Source: Cylindrodendrum hubeiense (Eukaryota; Ascomycota; Sordariomycetes; Hypocreales; Nectriaceae). From it: DNA of 64,000 nucleotides. Made by a program: the position numbers and the translations under genes. Location of the stretch: positions 1 through 64,000 of the forward strand of contig JAANBB010000011.1 in NCBI GenBank assembly GCA_014621425.1. Reading direction: 5' to 3'. This document shows, piece after piece, positions 31,952 to 44,869 of the stretch (position 1 is the stretch's first letter; each line of letters opens with the position of its first letter). The notes under the pieces are model-generated. The model was not told the origin of the DNA. It searched no databases and was given only the letters and a program-made list of their open reading frames with translations.

Positions 31952-33869
31952 AGTTGTATGTTGATGAGGTGGAATGTTTTTGATCAGTTTTGAGTATGCT
32001 ATCTAACCTAATGATATCGGGGGGTTGCTCCATTTAAATACCTAACCGATCGGCAAGATCAAATCATCGTTCCACATCCCCTGTTTCGTCTCTGCTGACG
32101 AATGCGATGGCGTTATGATTGAGGAGCGGAGTTTCATCGCACCCCCGCTACAGGTCCGCAACTTGAGCGGACTTAATCGGCGTCCCGCGGAAGCCGGAAC
32201 TCAATACTTAGCCCTGCCTAAATCGCATGCGGGGTATTATGGAATCAAATCTGATGCGGCTTATTTTTGAATCAATTCCATCGAGGCCTACGCTACTTAG
32301 GGTAGCAAAATGCGAGGAGAATTACTATTACCTCAGTTTGGTTTATTCGTCGCATTATTATGGGGCGAGATTGTGCGTGCGGGCGTTGGAAGCGGAAGGA
32401 ATCTGGTTTCCCAGGGATCAAACTCAAGATTCCAAAGCCGTCAACCATCATCACCATGTCAATTTATTTACGCACTTGATCTAAACCTAAATAGAATGAA
32501 GGCCGCGGAGATTTGTTGCATCTCATCTGGATGACTTAGCAGGCGGGCTTACGGAATGAGACCTGCATTGATAAACATGCAATTCAGATGACTGAACTGT
32601 GCTTAAATCTGCGAGATCTTAACTCTAACGTGTTCAGATAGCCGGTGCACTCATTCATTACAGTACTAGCTAGCCTTGATAGAGATAAATGCACAGGCAA
32701 CGTTGACCTGAAAGCGCCTCGCGCTTTCTTGGCTTTATCATTGCCTCTCACTGCCTTGTTACTATCTGGTTGTGAGTCCACCGACACAACAATGGGTTCC
32801 GGATCAAACGAAGTTTAGTTCCAAGCCATTGTAGCTCCCATATCATGCGATACCAGGGCCGAGTCGGATTTGGAGGTCTGAGTGTTCTGAAAGAATATTT
32901 TGACTAACGTTCAAATTGTTGAAAGCAAACAGCATCTACTCCAATACGCTCTTAACCTACACTGCAACTCTGCCTCTTCCAATCAGCGCACTTTCTAAAT
33001 ATTATCTTATGAGATATTATTTTGACTGATACACTCTTTCTCCACTCTCGGGGATGCGGACTAATATAGCACACACAATTGCACGACGCAAACAGACCGC
33101 AAACCCGGGCCACCAAATACACCATGGGGCAGATAGGGCTATATAAATTCGTATATCTTCGTAACCCTTAAGCCGATTCTCTCTCTCACAGCAGCCATAG
33201 TTACTGTTGTTAGGTTTTGTGCTGTATTAGGAGACCCCCGGTAGCACCTTGTTATGACTTGGGCACACTAAACGTAATAAACACCGATATTGCAGCAAAT
33301 AGAGCATCTGACCAAAATGAATGCACACTTTTACGTAGAAGAGAATTATGGAGGCATGCTGGAATAGAATTAACCACTGAGGATAGATCCAGCTGTATCT
33401 GCTCCATAGGCGCGAGGAGAAGCCCCAATCGGAAGTAGGTTATTGGAAGCCTCTGTATCATGAATGACAATTTGCATGCTACAGCACTGCGGTATAACAA
33501 CATTCGGCGACATGATAGCTGCATGCGACATGGTTGAGATTCCAAAGACTGCCAAACCAGCAATATTCAAAAGAATGTATTAAATATATCCCGTCGAGAT
33601 TATGGCCGCCAGTTGAATTCTTACTTACAATGAATAAGCATGTGATGCCTTAGAAGCTTTCTTATGTTGAAAAAGGCTTCTTGCCACGGATGTAGATTAC
33701 AAATGCCTTCTGAAGATGTGAAGTAGATTACAAAACATTTTCAGACACGCGGTATAAATAATGGACATCTTTCAGAGTTTTGATGGATGGATTCAGCTGT
33801 AAACATTCATCTAGCGAAGTTAAAGTAAACTAACAGGGCCTTAAATGAATCGCCTAACTCTATGGTTTC
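31952..33869. other. 1.9-kb region with no supported gene
   Basis: Promoter of the ketoreductase and 3' flank of the glucanase. A good TATA-like TATATAAA at 33140-33147 (plus) is followed by a pyrimidine-rich leader but by no ORF of any length. On the minus strand, 33370-33570 is open for 66 codons and could be preceded by a GTAAGT intron, but I recognise nothing in it. Confidence 0.4.
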
Positions 33870-34722
33870 TCAGTTGGAGTTGACCGTGATGGTATACGCA
33901 GAGGTCTTCAGGACAGCGTTGGTACCTAAACAACATTAGATTAAATCTTTACAAATCATTAGGTAACTCACCCTCAAAAGGCTCAGTGCCAGCCTGGAGG
34001 CTAGTCACATACAGCTCCTTGCTGAGGCCCTGGTTAGAGGTAAGGTACTTGTAGAACTCGTTCAGGTCACCCTCAAAGTTTCCAATGTTCTTTTCAGCCA
34101 CAAAGGAGTAGACAATGACGCCGTCGTTGAGGCCCTTGTACAGCTTCCACTTGCTGCCGAGAAGAGTGGGGGTGGCAAGGGTAGAAGACCCAGTCTCACT
34201 GATGGGGCCGGCTCCGCCGTAGGCTCCAACCCAGACCATGATCTCGTACTGGTTCTTGGCTGTGGTAGAAGGCGCAAGCCAGAGGTCGTAGGAGACATTG
34301 GAGATCATGTTGGTGCCGGTGTAGCTGGTACTGTTAGTCGAGATCATCCCGGTTGATTAGCTCTGCTCCACATACCGCCAGGTCCACTTGGAGGGAATAG
34401 ACTTGATCTGAGAAAGCTTCTTATGGACCTTTTCAAGCGCAACATTGGCGTACGACTTGACCTGACCCTGACCCCCGGTCCAGCTCCACTCAGTAGACCA
34501 GACAAAAGAGTTACCGGTGTTAACTTTGTCAAAGGTAGTGCACTGGCGGCCAGAGGTGGCAGTACCCGAGCCCCAGTTGTTGTGGTAAACGGTGTAGCCG
34601 TTAGTCTGGAGGCTGCCGAAGCTGTCACACCAGGTCTGAGCCCTCTTGTCAATGGTGGCAGTGGGGGATGCGGCCGCGGAGGCGGCTAGCAGGCCCGAGA
34701 AGAAGATGGAAGTCAACTGCAT
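33870..34722 (-). CDS. Secreted GH12 endo-beta-1,4-glucanase / xyloglucanase
   Basis: Extracellular plant-cell-wall glucanase of 253 residues; exons 34722-34376, 34330-33972 and 33925-33870 (introns 45 and 46 bp). Signal peptide about residues 1-18 (MQLTSIFFSGLLAASAAA), then a short propeptide ending in KR, a Kex2-type site, before AQTWCDSFGS. GH12 marks are WCDSFG, YHNNWG, WSTEWSWTGG, SYDLWLAP, the nucleophile Glu145 in QYEIMVWVGAYGG, and the acid/base Glu232 in AGTEPFEG near the C-terminus. There is no cellulose-binding module. GH12 enzymes cleave cellulose or xyloglucan, and sequence inspection cannot separate the two. A TATA-like box lies 80 bp upstream. Confidence 0.94.
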
Positions 34723-34800
34723 TTTGAACGGATGATTGAATGAGAAGGAATGTTGTGATGGAGTGCGAAGAAACAATACAAACTGAGCAGAAGTGATTGA

Positions 34801-34806
34801 TTTATA
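34801..34806 (-). promoter_or_regulatory. TATA-like box of the GH12 gene
   Basis: TATAAA on the minus strand, about 80 bp before the ATG at 34722. Confidence 0.5.
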
Positions 34807-37691
34807 GACTCTCAGTCAGCGGTCATGACCCCTTCTCCTATTCCAACTCCGAGTCTCGATGAAGCTTAGATCACGCATGTGCGAACCTGGATTCTGCGCT
34901 ACAGACCCGCTGCAACCTCAACCTGGAACGGGAGACACGGACGGGCTGTGTTTATAAGGTTTAGTGGCCGAATCTGCTGAAAACAGGGATTCTGGTTCCA
35001 CCAATCGGCCATGGACGGAGGCTCGTATTATGAACAGATTTGTCTCTTAAGTGGATCATCGGTGGTGTTAACCCTGGTAATGCTCGGTCGCTGGCTCCGA
35101 GACATGGATGTTTAATTGAGGGATGTGTGTTTAAACCCTACATGGCCTGCTGTTAAGGTTCCCAGTCTTCCGATGTGGTACTTACCTCTGTTCTAAGATG
35201 CCGTAGCACGTTTTAGTTTGATGCATACACTTATGCATAGTTTTGATCCCTGTGGCGAGAGCAAGGGTTCCAATGACGCGATGATTCTCTGTTTCTCCCG
35301 GATCGCCGGTACATTGGAGGGCCTCGCCCAATACCCAAGGGCCGACGTTGAATTGTCAGAATTCGAAGCTACTCTAGGCTGCAATTCTGTGACGCAGACA
35401 AGCTTGACAGGACCGAGTCTTGGTCTCTCGAATTCGATATAGAGATGTGATTTCTGTAAATTAGGCTCCAATTCTCGATACTCCTTGGAATGGTAAGGTC
35501 TCCTTAGTAAGTTCAGTATCCTGATTCGGAGTGCGGTTTCTTCACTTGGATGAGCTTTGCATTTGTGCAAAGGTACTTCTTTGACCATTCTGCGTATTTT
35601 CTACACGCCTAGGACATCAGGTGTGGCGACGAGCCGGAAAGCCCCACCCCCATCCTGGAGGAGGGCTTGGCTCTCCGGAGCTGCCGACGAAAGCACAGAT
35701 CGAAACAGCAACCAGCCTTCGTATGAGCTCGGTAAAGAGCATTCCGGATATCAGGCCCTTCTCGTATCTTGATGCGGTGCAAACGGACAAGTGCCAGTAC
35801 CTCGAGCTGGTGTTGCCACCACTGATGCACTATTAAGGCTGCGGGGATAAGGGCATCAGTGTGACTGCTGCCGTTCACACTGCGTACGTCAGAGCCATTA
35901 TTAAGCACGCGGACCTTGATTCTTAGCTTGCACAGTACGTGACGTTGAATGAGTTTTATCTTGGCTGGTATCTGCTAGAACCACACAACTCGAGCAGGTA
36001 TGCAGAGTCTGCCTACTACTCTCCTCTCCCCTACAATTTGGACCTGCCGGGTTCATCGATCGTTAAATTACTAAATCAATTCTATAACAGCTAGTTCGAC
36101 AGCAATAATGTAGCGGTTGAACGTAGAGTCCTTTCCCGCGTGCTCTGTGCAGCGTCATCCAGAACCCTAGCATTCTAACCAGCCCAGTTGCTTCGGACGC
36201 TTTCGTCAGTAGCCTGGGGAATTTCCAAGCGCGACGTGCAACAGAAGCACGGTATCTCAATCAAGGGTGAGGACATCAAATTGGCGTCGATCTCATCATG
36301 GGCAGGAGTATTTTCTTCCTCTACGCTTTTCAGGGCTAGCTGAGACTGATATAAAATGTCAACAATGGATATGAGAAGTCAAACAATATCTAGATGTAAT
36401 TGGAGGAGATGCAGAAGATAATCGTCGAAGAACTTCTGACATAGGCTGCAGAAAGCGGGGCATTCCAGGTACACAGCAGTATGAGACGCCTTTCTTATTA
36501 GCTATTAATCCAAGCGTTGCAACTCCCTGTGTGTGAGAGGCAACAGTACAGTGTCAACAAACCAATACTCGTTGCTCGCTGGCGTGTGGTTGTGGGTTTG
36601 ACGCCGGTGTCTCACCATACCACCTCCTGCGGCCGAATGTCAGCAAACCTTGAACACTTCCATAGCATGGTGTCCTTCTTCGCCTCCATAATCAATGTCG
36701 TGAGATGCTGGTTTCACACCACTGTTCTGGTACGAATGCTCCAACGCAATACCAGCAACGTAATCTATATAACCTTCTCAATGAAGGAGAGCACTACCGA
36801 AATGAGACTTCAGGTCACTCTCCGCCACTTGGTCAACTCGACGGAATACAATACCTTGGACGTATGTGGAAATATACTCACTTTCACAAAAGATTAACAG
36901 GGTTGGCTGTATTCCTACCACTCAGCACTTAGTGACAACCCAGCCTCTCACTCCTAGCCCAAACCCTTTTCAAGACGCTTTTGCCATCTACGATATTTAC
37001 CTACTTATTCACGCTTCTTTCACAGCCCCGCTGTGGGAGTTTAGCAGCAATGTCAATCTTCCCAACGTGATAAGAGTGTTACGAGGTGGAAAGAAAGGTT
37101 TAGTCTTTCTAGCCATTTAGGTTCAGAGATTCGAGTGTAAGCAACACAGCGAGTCGGGACCTGCTGAATAAAGCGAATGGATCACGCATGATAAAAATAA
37201 TTCATATAGAAATGTCTAAGCCAGTATAGGTATAATGCTACGGTTTGAAATTATATACATAATCAGATCGGTTGGATAAATAGTTATTTTAAGATCTACC
37301 TTAATCCTGGCCCTAGCTATTTAGCGACTCTCCTTGGCATATTCTAAGTAGCCCAGTGTAATGACTAAGTAAAGTGGCAAGGGTGATTAACGTAGATAGT
37401 GTTCTTCCACATCGAAACAAATCTTTAAATAGAGGCATCCAAACCGATCAGTCAACATTCATATTGTGTAGCTCTAACAACTTCCTACCCCTTGCCTCAT
37501 TCATCTAAGCAAGTTAATCTCACTACATATTCGCCACTTATGTCACGTGCAGGCTGGTTCGGGCATCAATGCATGCTCGCAGCCTTATTTGTACATCAGA
37601 GAATGACAGCCTAGGCAAATGCTCTCTCACCTACCGTTTTCAATTTATTTCTTCATCATCTACATGTTTTAACTGATAATATAACGAAATT
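34807..37691. other. 2.9-kb region with no supported gene
   Basis: The best open frame is 35193-35588 minus (131 codons, real ATG, no recognised domain). It might be a small hypothetical gene or chance. Other frames here lack ATG starts or are short. Confidence 0.35.
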
Positions 37692-38544
37692 ATGGATGTT
37701 ACTGCCGTATCGGCCAGTCTCATTGCGGTCTTTCAAGTGGCAGAGCGTGTAAATGCCCTTCTTGCCGGCCTTGATGACTCCGAAAGTGTTTTAGCTCTGA
37801 GCTTCCATGCTCAACAGGCAGAGAGAATTAAAGATTTACAAAAAACGCTTGTGTCTTTATTTGAGGAGAAAGACAAGGTTGAAAAGCAGCACATGCCTAG
37901 GAGTGTGTCGCAAGATACGACCCCTGACGGTAGGACTGTAGAGATCATCAATATGGAAATTGACAAACAACTCCATACCTATGGTAATTACATGTTTCTG
38001 GGCATATTTGCGATGCCTTTGGCCTCACTAACGGCGAATAATGATAGCCAATGCTTTGCGCGACTACAAGACACTGTCACAGGAAGCTGAGCCGAAACAA
38101 ATACTCAAACCAAATAAGGCCTCACTTGCGTATAACTTCTTTTTCGCTCGAAAGAAATACGAAGCATTGAGGTTAATAAGTCGCCAAATAAACTCCGCAG
38201 GTCAAGTTAACCTATCCGGGCAGAGGTCCACAAATTACTACTTAGAATTGAACCAAGAGATCCGCCTCAACAAGGAAAGAAAGGACGCGTATCTTGAGCG
38301 CCTATGGATGGGGATTTTTGGAGGTATAGCCCTTATCGGACCCATGATACTGATGAGTTTCCGCCGGGACTTGAACACCAGCATCATCACAGCCTCCGTA
38401 GCTACGATCATTTTCACCGTTGTCTTGGCATTTGCTGGAAGAAATATGGGAGGGAAGGATGTGCTAGCTGCCACCGCTGCGTATGCTGCCGTGCTCGTCG
38501 TTTTTGTAGGCACAAGCATAACAGATCCAGCTACCTCTAATTGA
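37692..38544 (+). CDS. DUF6594-like membrane protein
   Basis: Protein of 262 residues; exons 37692-37983 and 38048-38544 (64-bp intron, branch CACTAAC, phase 1). The N-terminal half is helical with the heptad-like stretch QQAERIKDLQKTLVSLFEEKDK. The C-terminal half has three closely spaced membrane segments: WMGIFGGIALIGPMILMSF, SIITASVATIIFTVVLAFA and KDVLAATAAYAAVLVVFVG. A helical region followed by three terminal TM helices ending in YAAVLVVFVG is the layout of the fungal DUF6594 family, which is often expanded and found beside NLR or heterokaryon-incompatibility genes. Biochemical function unknown. Confidence 0.8.
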
Positions 38545-40258
38545 AATGAGCTAAAAGTCGCCAGGGATTATGTCTTTGCTCGTGTAGGATCAGGCTGCGA
38601 AGGTTGATGAAGAGCGTTGTTGGCCATTTGGAGGTATTCATCTCAACGGCAGCCAGTCAATGAGATATGAACTACTCTGCACTTTCAATTAAAGCTAGAT
38701 AGCTAGAAAATTGTAACGTTCTTTTGGTCGCTGGATGTATTTGTTGCCGATAGGGAATGAACAATGCGGGTAGTGATAGCTTCTTTAAATACCAATGAGA
38801 CTGGCGAGGTTGTAAATACTCTGCATATTTTGGGTTTGAAGTATTAGAGCACACCCAAAAACGATGAGAAAATATAGGAGTATTTTTTCATATCCTCTCT
38901 ACATTCGCTTGTTGAGCGAACCGAGAGCGATCTGTTTTTTCCTTGATCTCACAACGGAGGTAAGATAAGGGGATGGTATGGGAGGGGGATGGAGCGGCGG
39001 TGCACCGTATGATAAAGATGATACGCACCTTTTGGCAGAGGCTTGGCTCCGGCGTGCCAAATCCGAACCATCCGGTGCGGGTGGACACGTCCGATGGCGC
39101 TCGACGCCGCCGGCGAACGGTTCCGGCTGATTTGCCCCGCCCTGCCGCCGGCCAAGTCCCACTTATCTCTCGCCGGTAAGACGGCAACCCTTCGGCTTGT
39201 AACTCGGCCCAGATTCCAGGCTCGCAATTTTATAATGAGCTAGGAGGAGCATCGCCAAATCTGAGGAGCACGCCCCTGTACTGGCGGCATGGCGGATTGG
39301 ACACTGGGCTCGCTGAGATGACGAGCGCCTGTTAAGCACTGACAACAGTGATGATGTTTCAGGGCATTTGCGCGAGGAACGAGGAGAGATAGCAATCAAG
39401 TGTGTATCCCATATGAGGAAACCTAGGCATTTCTCTGGTTTCAATAACACGTTCAATTAATATGTAATCAAGCTTGATATAGATCCGACTCTCGATCAAT
39501 CAGGTGGCAAATCCATCGGGTGGTGGTCGCTCGTAGTATGGTCTGTTATGCATTGGATTGGACTCAAAATTGCGCCTCGAGTGGATGCATCTTGATGAAG
39601 TCAATCTGGAGCCGTATGTGTTCCATTATCTCAGCAAGATTCGATTCAATTCAGAGTGCATTGGACTTTATTGACTTGATGGTGAAAGCCGAACCTATTA
39701 GCCTGGTGGGGATATGTACTTCAGTTGCAGAAAAGACACCAGGCATCGGTAAAGAGGAGACACAAGGACGCAATCAAGAAGGAGAACCTGACAGAAAGCC
39801 GCTTCATGCCTCGAGCGCAACCTCAGCCGCGTCGCATCCATCCCCAGACGCCGATTCCCAGTATACCGGAGCTGGCACACGAGTCGCGTGTTGCGGCCGC
39901 TAGTCGACGACGAGCTAGGAAGAGCTACACGGATCGGGCAGATCAGCCGCAACGACGAAAGAGGAAATGCAACCGCACACACTAGACACCTCTAACAGGC
40001 ATATCAGCCGCCCACGCGCCACCACGCTTATCCGCCCCCCCGGCGCCGTGTTTCGCAAATCTCAGCGTGGCATTGCAGCGCTCAACACGCGCCAGGAGGC
40101 GGCCCCGGAATCCCCAATCTTGGGACGTATCCAGCCAGATTCCACTCTGCTCTGCGGCGTGCGGGGTAATTTCCATTACTCAAGGCCGGCCGGGGGGGAG
40201 AGATAGCTGCAACCCCAGCTCTTCGCGGCCGTATCAGGCGGGCTTACCGGATACGTCC
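38545..40258. other. 1.7-kb region upstream of the permease gene
   Basis: Short overlapping frames only. 39720-39985 is Arg/Pro/Gln-rich in two frames but lacks support. The permease frame is open back to 40067 without an ATG before 40259. Confidence 0.4.
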
Positions 40259-41968
40259 ATGGCAGTCGCAGCTAGCTCCCAAGACTTGATAAACTCTGGA
40301 CCTCCCGCTCCGAAATCCCAGCTTCTCAGACTTCCAGGACCGTCACCGTCGCCGTCGCCAGCAGCAGCCATGGACGACCACACTTCGTCAAAGACGAGCC
40401 ACATCGCCGCCAAGGAGGCCGACCACGATGTCGATCACCCCCCGGCACTCAAGTCCACGTCCAATCAGGAGGTCGCCATCAATGCCTCGGGCCACGTCCA
40501 GGAGCTCCAGCAAAACTTCAACCTCCTCGCCCTTGCCGGCGTCGGCCTCGTCGTCGGCAATGTATGGCCCGCAATCGGCGGCTCTATTCTCGTCGCCATC
40601 TTCAATGGTGGCCCACCCGGTGTATTGTACGAGTTCATCGTCGTGTCCGCCTTCTACTGGACCGTCGCCGCCAGTATCGCCGAGCTCGCTAGTGCGATCC
40701 CTTCGTCTGCAGGCGTCTACCACTGGGCCTCCGTGACGCCGGGCCACCGCTGGGGCCGAGTCATTGGCTTCTTCGCCGGCTGGTGGAACTATCTCGCCTG
40801 GGTTCTCGGAGCGGCGAGCATGTCGTCTATCCTCGCCAACACGCTGGTGCAAATGTACGCGCTCAACCACGACGGCTTCCAGGCGGAGTCTTGGCACATC
40901 TTCATCGCGTATATCTTGACCACTTGGATCGCGTGCGCCATCGTGTGCCTGGCCAATAGCGCCATGCCCAGCCTGAACAAGTTCGGCGTCTTTGCCGTCT
41001 TGGGCGGCTTCATCATCACTGTTATCGTCGTCACCGTCATGCCCGGCCGGGGTGGTCGACCTGGACATGCCACCTCGGCGTTTGTATGGACCGAGTGGAC
41101 GGCTGATATTGGCTATCCCAATGGATTCGTCTTCGTCGCTGGCATGCTCAACGGTGCATTCAGCGTGGGACCTGTGGATGCAACCACGCATTTGGCCGAG
41201 GAGATTCCTGACCCGCAGCGAAACGTACCTATCGCGCTGCTGCTGCAGGTTGTCACGGGTTTTGTCACTGGACTCGTCTATCTAATCGCCATCATGTACG
41301 CCATCAATGACTACGACGCGCTTTTCGAATCCGCCTATCCCATTGCCGAGATCTACCGCCAGGCCACTGGCTCGGCAGCTGGCGCGACCGGATTGTTATT
41401 CTTGGTGCTGGTTTGCATCATGTTGACAGTTATCGGTCTCTACATCACCTGTGGCCGAACGCTTTGGGCCCTTGCTCGTGATGGTGCCACTCCCTTCCCC
41501 CATGTTCTTGGAAAGGTTCACGAGAAGCTCGACATGCCCCTATGGGCTACTCTCGCGACAGTCGCCCTGGTCACCGTTCTGGGAGCCATCAACGTGGGAA
41601 GTACAACGGCTTTCAACGCCTTTGTCGGAAGCTTCATCCTTCTGTCCAGCAGCTCATTCCTTGCGGCGATTCTACCCAACATGCTGACTGGGCGGAAAAA
41701 CATTACGTACGGGCCCTTCCGCATGCACGGGTGGGTAGGCTACGTCATCAACGGAATCGCATGCTCCTACATGCTCACCTGGAGTGTGATATATTGCTTC
41801 CCGTACGCCCTGCCTACAACTGCCGCGAGCATGAATTACACATGCGTCATCTGGGGAGGATTCACCATCCTGGTAGCTCTTTGGTGGCTGGGAAGTGCAA
41901 GGAAGGGATATCAAGGCCCAACTGCCACGGGAAACATGGTGGTGGGTATGGATATTAATCGTGCTTAA
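40259..41968 (+). CDS. Amino acid/choline/GABA permease of the APC superfamily
   Basis: Plasma-membrane transporter, single exon, 569 residues from the ATG at 40259 (532 if the ATG at 40370, MDDHTSSKTS, is used, which fits the usual family length better). About 12 hydrophobic helices begin after LQQNFNLLALAGVGLVVGNVW. Conserved APC features are the unwound first helix GVGLVVGNVWP, the SIAELASAIPSSAGVYHW stretch, and the DATTHLAEEIPDPQRNVP loop with the EE-P-R signature of fungal choline/GABA permeases. The N-terminus is long, polar and Pro/Ser-rich. The substrate cannot be fixed from sequence: choline, GABA or another amine are the best candidates. Confidence 0.92.
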   Translation: MAVAASSQDLINSGPPAPKSQLLRLPGPSPSPSPAAAMDDHTSSKTSHIAAKEADHDVDHPPALKSTSNQEVAINASGHVQELQQNFNLLALAGVGLVVGNVWPAIGGSILVAIFNGGPPGVLYEFIVVSAFYWTVAASIAELASAIPSSAGVYHWASVTPGHRWGRVIGFFAGWWNYLAWVLGAASMSSILANTLVQMYALNHDGFQAESWHIFIAYILTTWIACAIVCLANSAMPSLNKFGVFAVLGGFIITVIVVTVMPGRGGRPGHATSAFVWTEWTADIGYPNGFVFVAGMLNGAFSVGPVDATTHLAEEIPDPQRNVPIALLLQVVTGFVTGLVYLIAIMYAINDYDALFESAYPIAEIYRQATGSAAGATGLLFLVLVCIMLTVIGLYITCGRTLWALARDGATPFPHVLGKVHEKLDMPLWATLATVALVTVLGAINVGSTTAFNAFVGSFILLSSSSFLAAILPNMLTGRKNITYGPFRMHGWVGYVINGIACSYMLTWSVIYCFPYALPTTAASMNYTCVIWGGFTILVALWWLGSARKGYQGPTATGNMVVGMDINRA

Positions 41969-44733
41969 GTGCTTGAGTTTTGTCACCTTTGAACCGACTG
42001 AGAGCGAAGCCGAGGGAATTGGAGGCGACTGTGGAGACTTGACATGTGCGGGGATTTGGGGTACTTTCAAAATGCCTTGGAATACGCGCCTGATCACATG
42101 AACTGGGAGTCGACACAATCCTCTAGTAAAGCCTCGGTGGTTACAGAGCAGTGGCACGTGTAGAATAGTTTGAACAGGTTCAAGTTGTATATAGCAATTG
42201 GGAAATTAATGTTTTGGACCAAGATTGAGAAAACGCTCTTACCCTATACCGTACCCTATACCATCCGTACCACCCCGCATCCCACTCCTCCTGGGGCATG
42301 CGGTACTGACGTGTTATACAGTGAATCGCTGGATCTTTCAACTTGGCAGACTGGGGACTAGTCATTGCCGACGGCGGCCGAAAATTTAATTACTCATGGA
42401 GGAGGAGGTCCCCACAATGCAACTGATCCTGTCGCTTAGAGACCTTCCTTCAAGCAGGATTTTGGTGCTTTTTCTCGATGTAAAAGCAGTGACCACGTAA
42501 ATTCTCTCCCAACGCTTAGGAGATGGCATGGTGCTACGTCATCGGGCGTGGTGACTGCGGGGGGCACATGGACAAGGAAGCTAACTTTGCCAGGTCTGGG
42601 GTGGTTCATGGGGTGAACTGCGAGTGAAGAATATTGGGTGACATCCAAGTACTAGCGCAGTTGCAGCTCAGGACGGTGATGTATAATATTTGCTGTCCGC
42701 TAGTCTTCACCAGGTTTTACCTGTCAGATGAGGCACCCTGCGGATGCAACCACTCGGATAGATTTCACAGAGTCCACATCGGGTGTAATTGGTTACACTA
42801 GGCAGCAATTATGACAAAATTAAGGGAAACCGAAAGTGACAGGCAGACGACGGTAGACCTGTGAGGTCCTGGCGGATGAGAATCTGGTGGGGCTTCAGGT
42901 ATACGATGGCTACTATGACACAGGCAAGCTGCCAAACTAGCGGGAGCGCAAACGGGGCGGGAGGATACAATTCAATTCATATAAGCCTCAAAACGGAGTG
43001 CAAAAGAAAAACTCCAACCGGTTTTCATTCCCACGGGTATTTGCGAGCAGTGCGTTTTCTCTTTCCCCGTGCCATCCCAGACATCGCCCAGCTGGCCGGC
43101 GTACCCTAAGCTGCTTGCGTCATCGGGTCTCACAAGGCAAGCAACACAAAAATGCATCACGACGAGGACAAAAATACACAGGGTGCAGTGTAGCGAGAGC
43201 AGGTGGAACAGCGTGCCACGTAACGGACCAAATATGAAAAAAGCCGTCGCGCTGGCTGTTGAGAGAGTCATTGAGGCCGCACTCTCAGCGTGGCTTGCCA
43301 TGTAAGTCAGCGCCAACAAATACGAGGCTTAGAGCCAAGAGTCACGGCGGCCTTGAGTCACCGCGCCCGGGAATTTGTGGAGGATGGATATTCTCGTTGG
43401 AGAGGTTTCGCGGTTCCGTCTGGCAACCGGGCTCGCGAGCCCTGGCCTTTAAAGCAATCCGGCCCTGTTTGTGACGGTCGCGCAACACTGTCTCTGGCGA
43501 TCGCCGACGTGGAGCGGCCTGAGCGAATGGCGCGCGCCCACATATTATTTCCGGACGAGGATTTTGCAGCCCAACGCACAACCGCGCCTGACCTGGCCTC
43601 AAAAGCAGAGCCCGCCGTGAGTGGCCGCCCTGGATGGGCGAGTGGCCACGGCTGGCCGTGCGGCGCCGGCGATAAATGGCTCGTCCTGGGGCCAGACAGG
43701 CAAGGACAGGCAAGGACCACGTAGAGTAAACTGGGCCGGAGCTGCAAGCGCGTGCTTGGGGCCGTCGGGCGGGGAGTGGCCCAGTATAGCGTCTGCTGGC
43801 GCCCGTTTGGCCCGTTTGGCGTCGTCGACACGATTCGCAGGGCGCGCGGGAGGGCTTCGAGAAACACGACAGCCCCGGGTCCACCTCCAGGACGCACCGC
43901 GGGCCTCAGAGGCAAACCAGACCCGTCCACATGGTTAGCCCGACGTGCCACGGCGCTGTGATTCGGGGGGTGCCGTGTGACGTACCCAGCTGGCGTCGTC
44001 CCGGGTGCAGCGCCGCGCTGGAAGCGGCCAAGGGCGGGCTCCTCGCATCCCGCGATGCATCTCGCGCGCCCAATCGCCAGGCCCGCGGCCGCCGGCTGGT
44101 CCTGGAACTGGCCCTCGTCCTGTCTCTCCCCGGGGCTGCAAGGGAGGCTTGCCGCAGCCGCAGCCCGCCCCCCGTCATGGGGCCGTGCCTTGACGCCATG
44201 GTGCCGAGGACTGGCCCAGTCGTGACCCAGTCGTGTCCCAGTTGTGTCCCAGTTGTCCCAGCTCTCCCCCAGTTGTCCCCCAGCCGGGTCGCCCGACGTG
44301 CCCAATGTGGTTGGGTTGTGGACCTCGAACCACGTTGGGGCCACACACAGGGTTGCCGCTCTTACATTGGGCTCCTAGGGCTCTCCCCGACTTACAATAT
44401 CAGCGTCTGCTCGCCCGTCGCCACCACAAACATATCCATCAAAACCCCCCCCAGGACCGGCCTTCTTCCCTTTCCATATACCAGATGCCAACATGCGACG
44501 ACAAACCCCAGACCTAATTTCTACACATCCTTTTGACGCGCCACCACACGCACACGCACCCCCAAAAGTACGCCTGGAATCCCCGGTTTGCCACCACTCT
44601 CACACCATCAACAACGAGACCCGCCACCGGCCCGCATCCCTGAACCCTTGAAGAGACGAGACACAGCCAACTCGATCCAACTCGATCCGACTCCAATAAC
44701 CCAAAATTAACGCTCGCGGACACCATCAACACC
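41969..44733. other. 2.8-kb region, including a GC-rich block, upstream of the coiled-coil gene
   Basis: No gene is supported. 43330-44420 is strongly GC-rich and gives long open frames on both strands (the longest, 43358-44344 minus, starts with GTG and has no domain), which is expected of GC-rich DNA. The last 300 bp are C/A-rich and look like a promoter and long 5' leader for the gene at 44734. Confidence 0.45.
44214..44283 (+). repeat. Short tandem repeat of about 10 bp, CCCAGTTGT-type
   Basis: Six or so imperfect units related to CCCAGTCGTG and CCCAGTTGTGT run head to tail inside the GC-rich block. Confidence 0.65.
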
Positions 44734-44838
44734 ATGCCCTCGCTCACCATCCGGGGCTACCCGCCCAAGAATGGGAACTCGTCTTCCGAGGCAACCCCCA
44801 GAACCAACAACAACACCAACAACAGCAGCAGCAACAAT

Positions 44839-44869
<31 letters not shown>

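Noticed and set aside
43358..44344. 328-codon open frame on the minus strand
   Set aside because: It begins with GTG, has no domain, and lies in GC-rich DNA where several other frames on both strands are also open.
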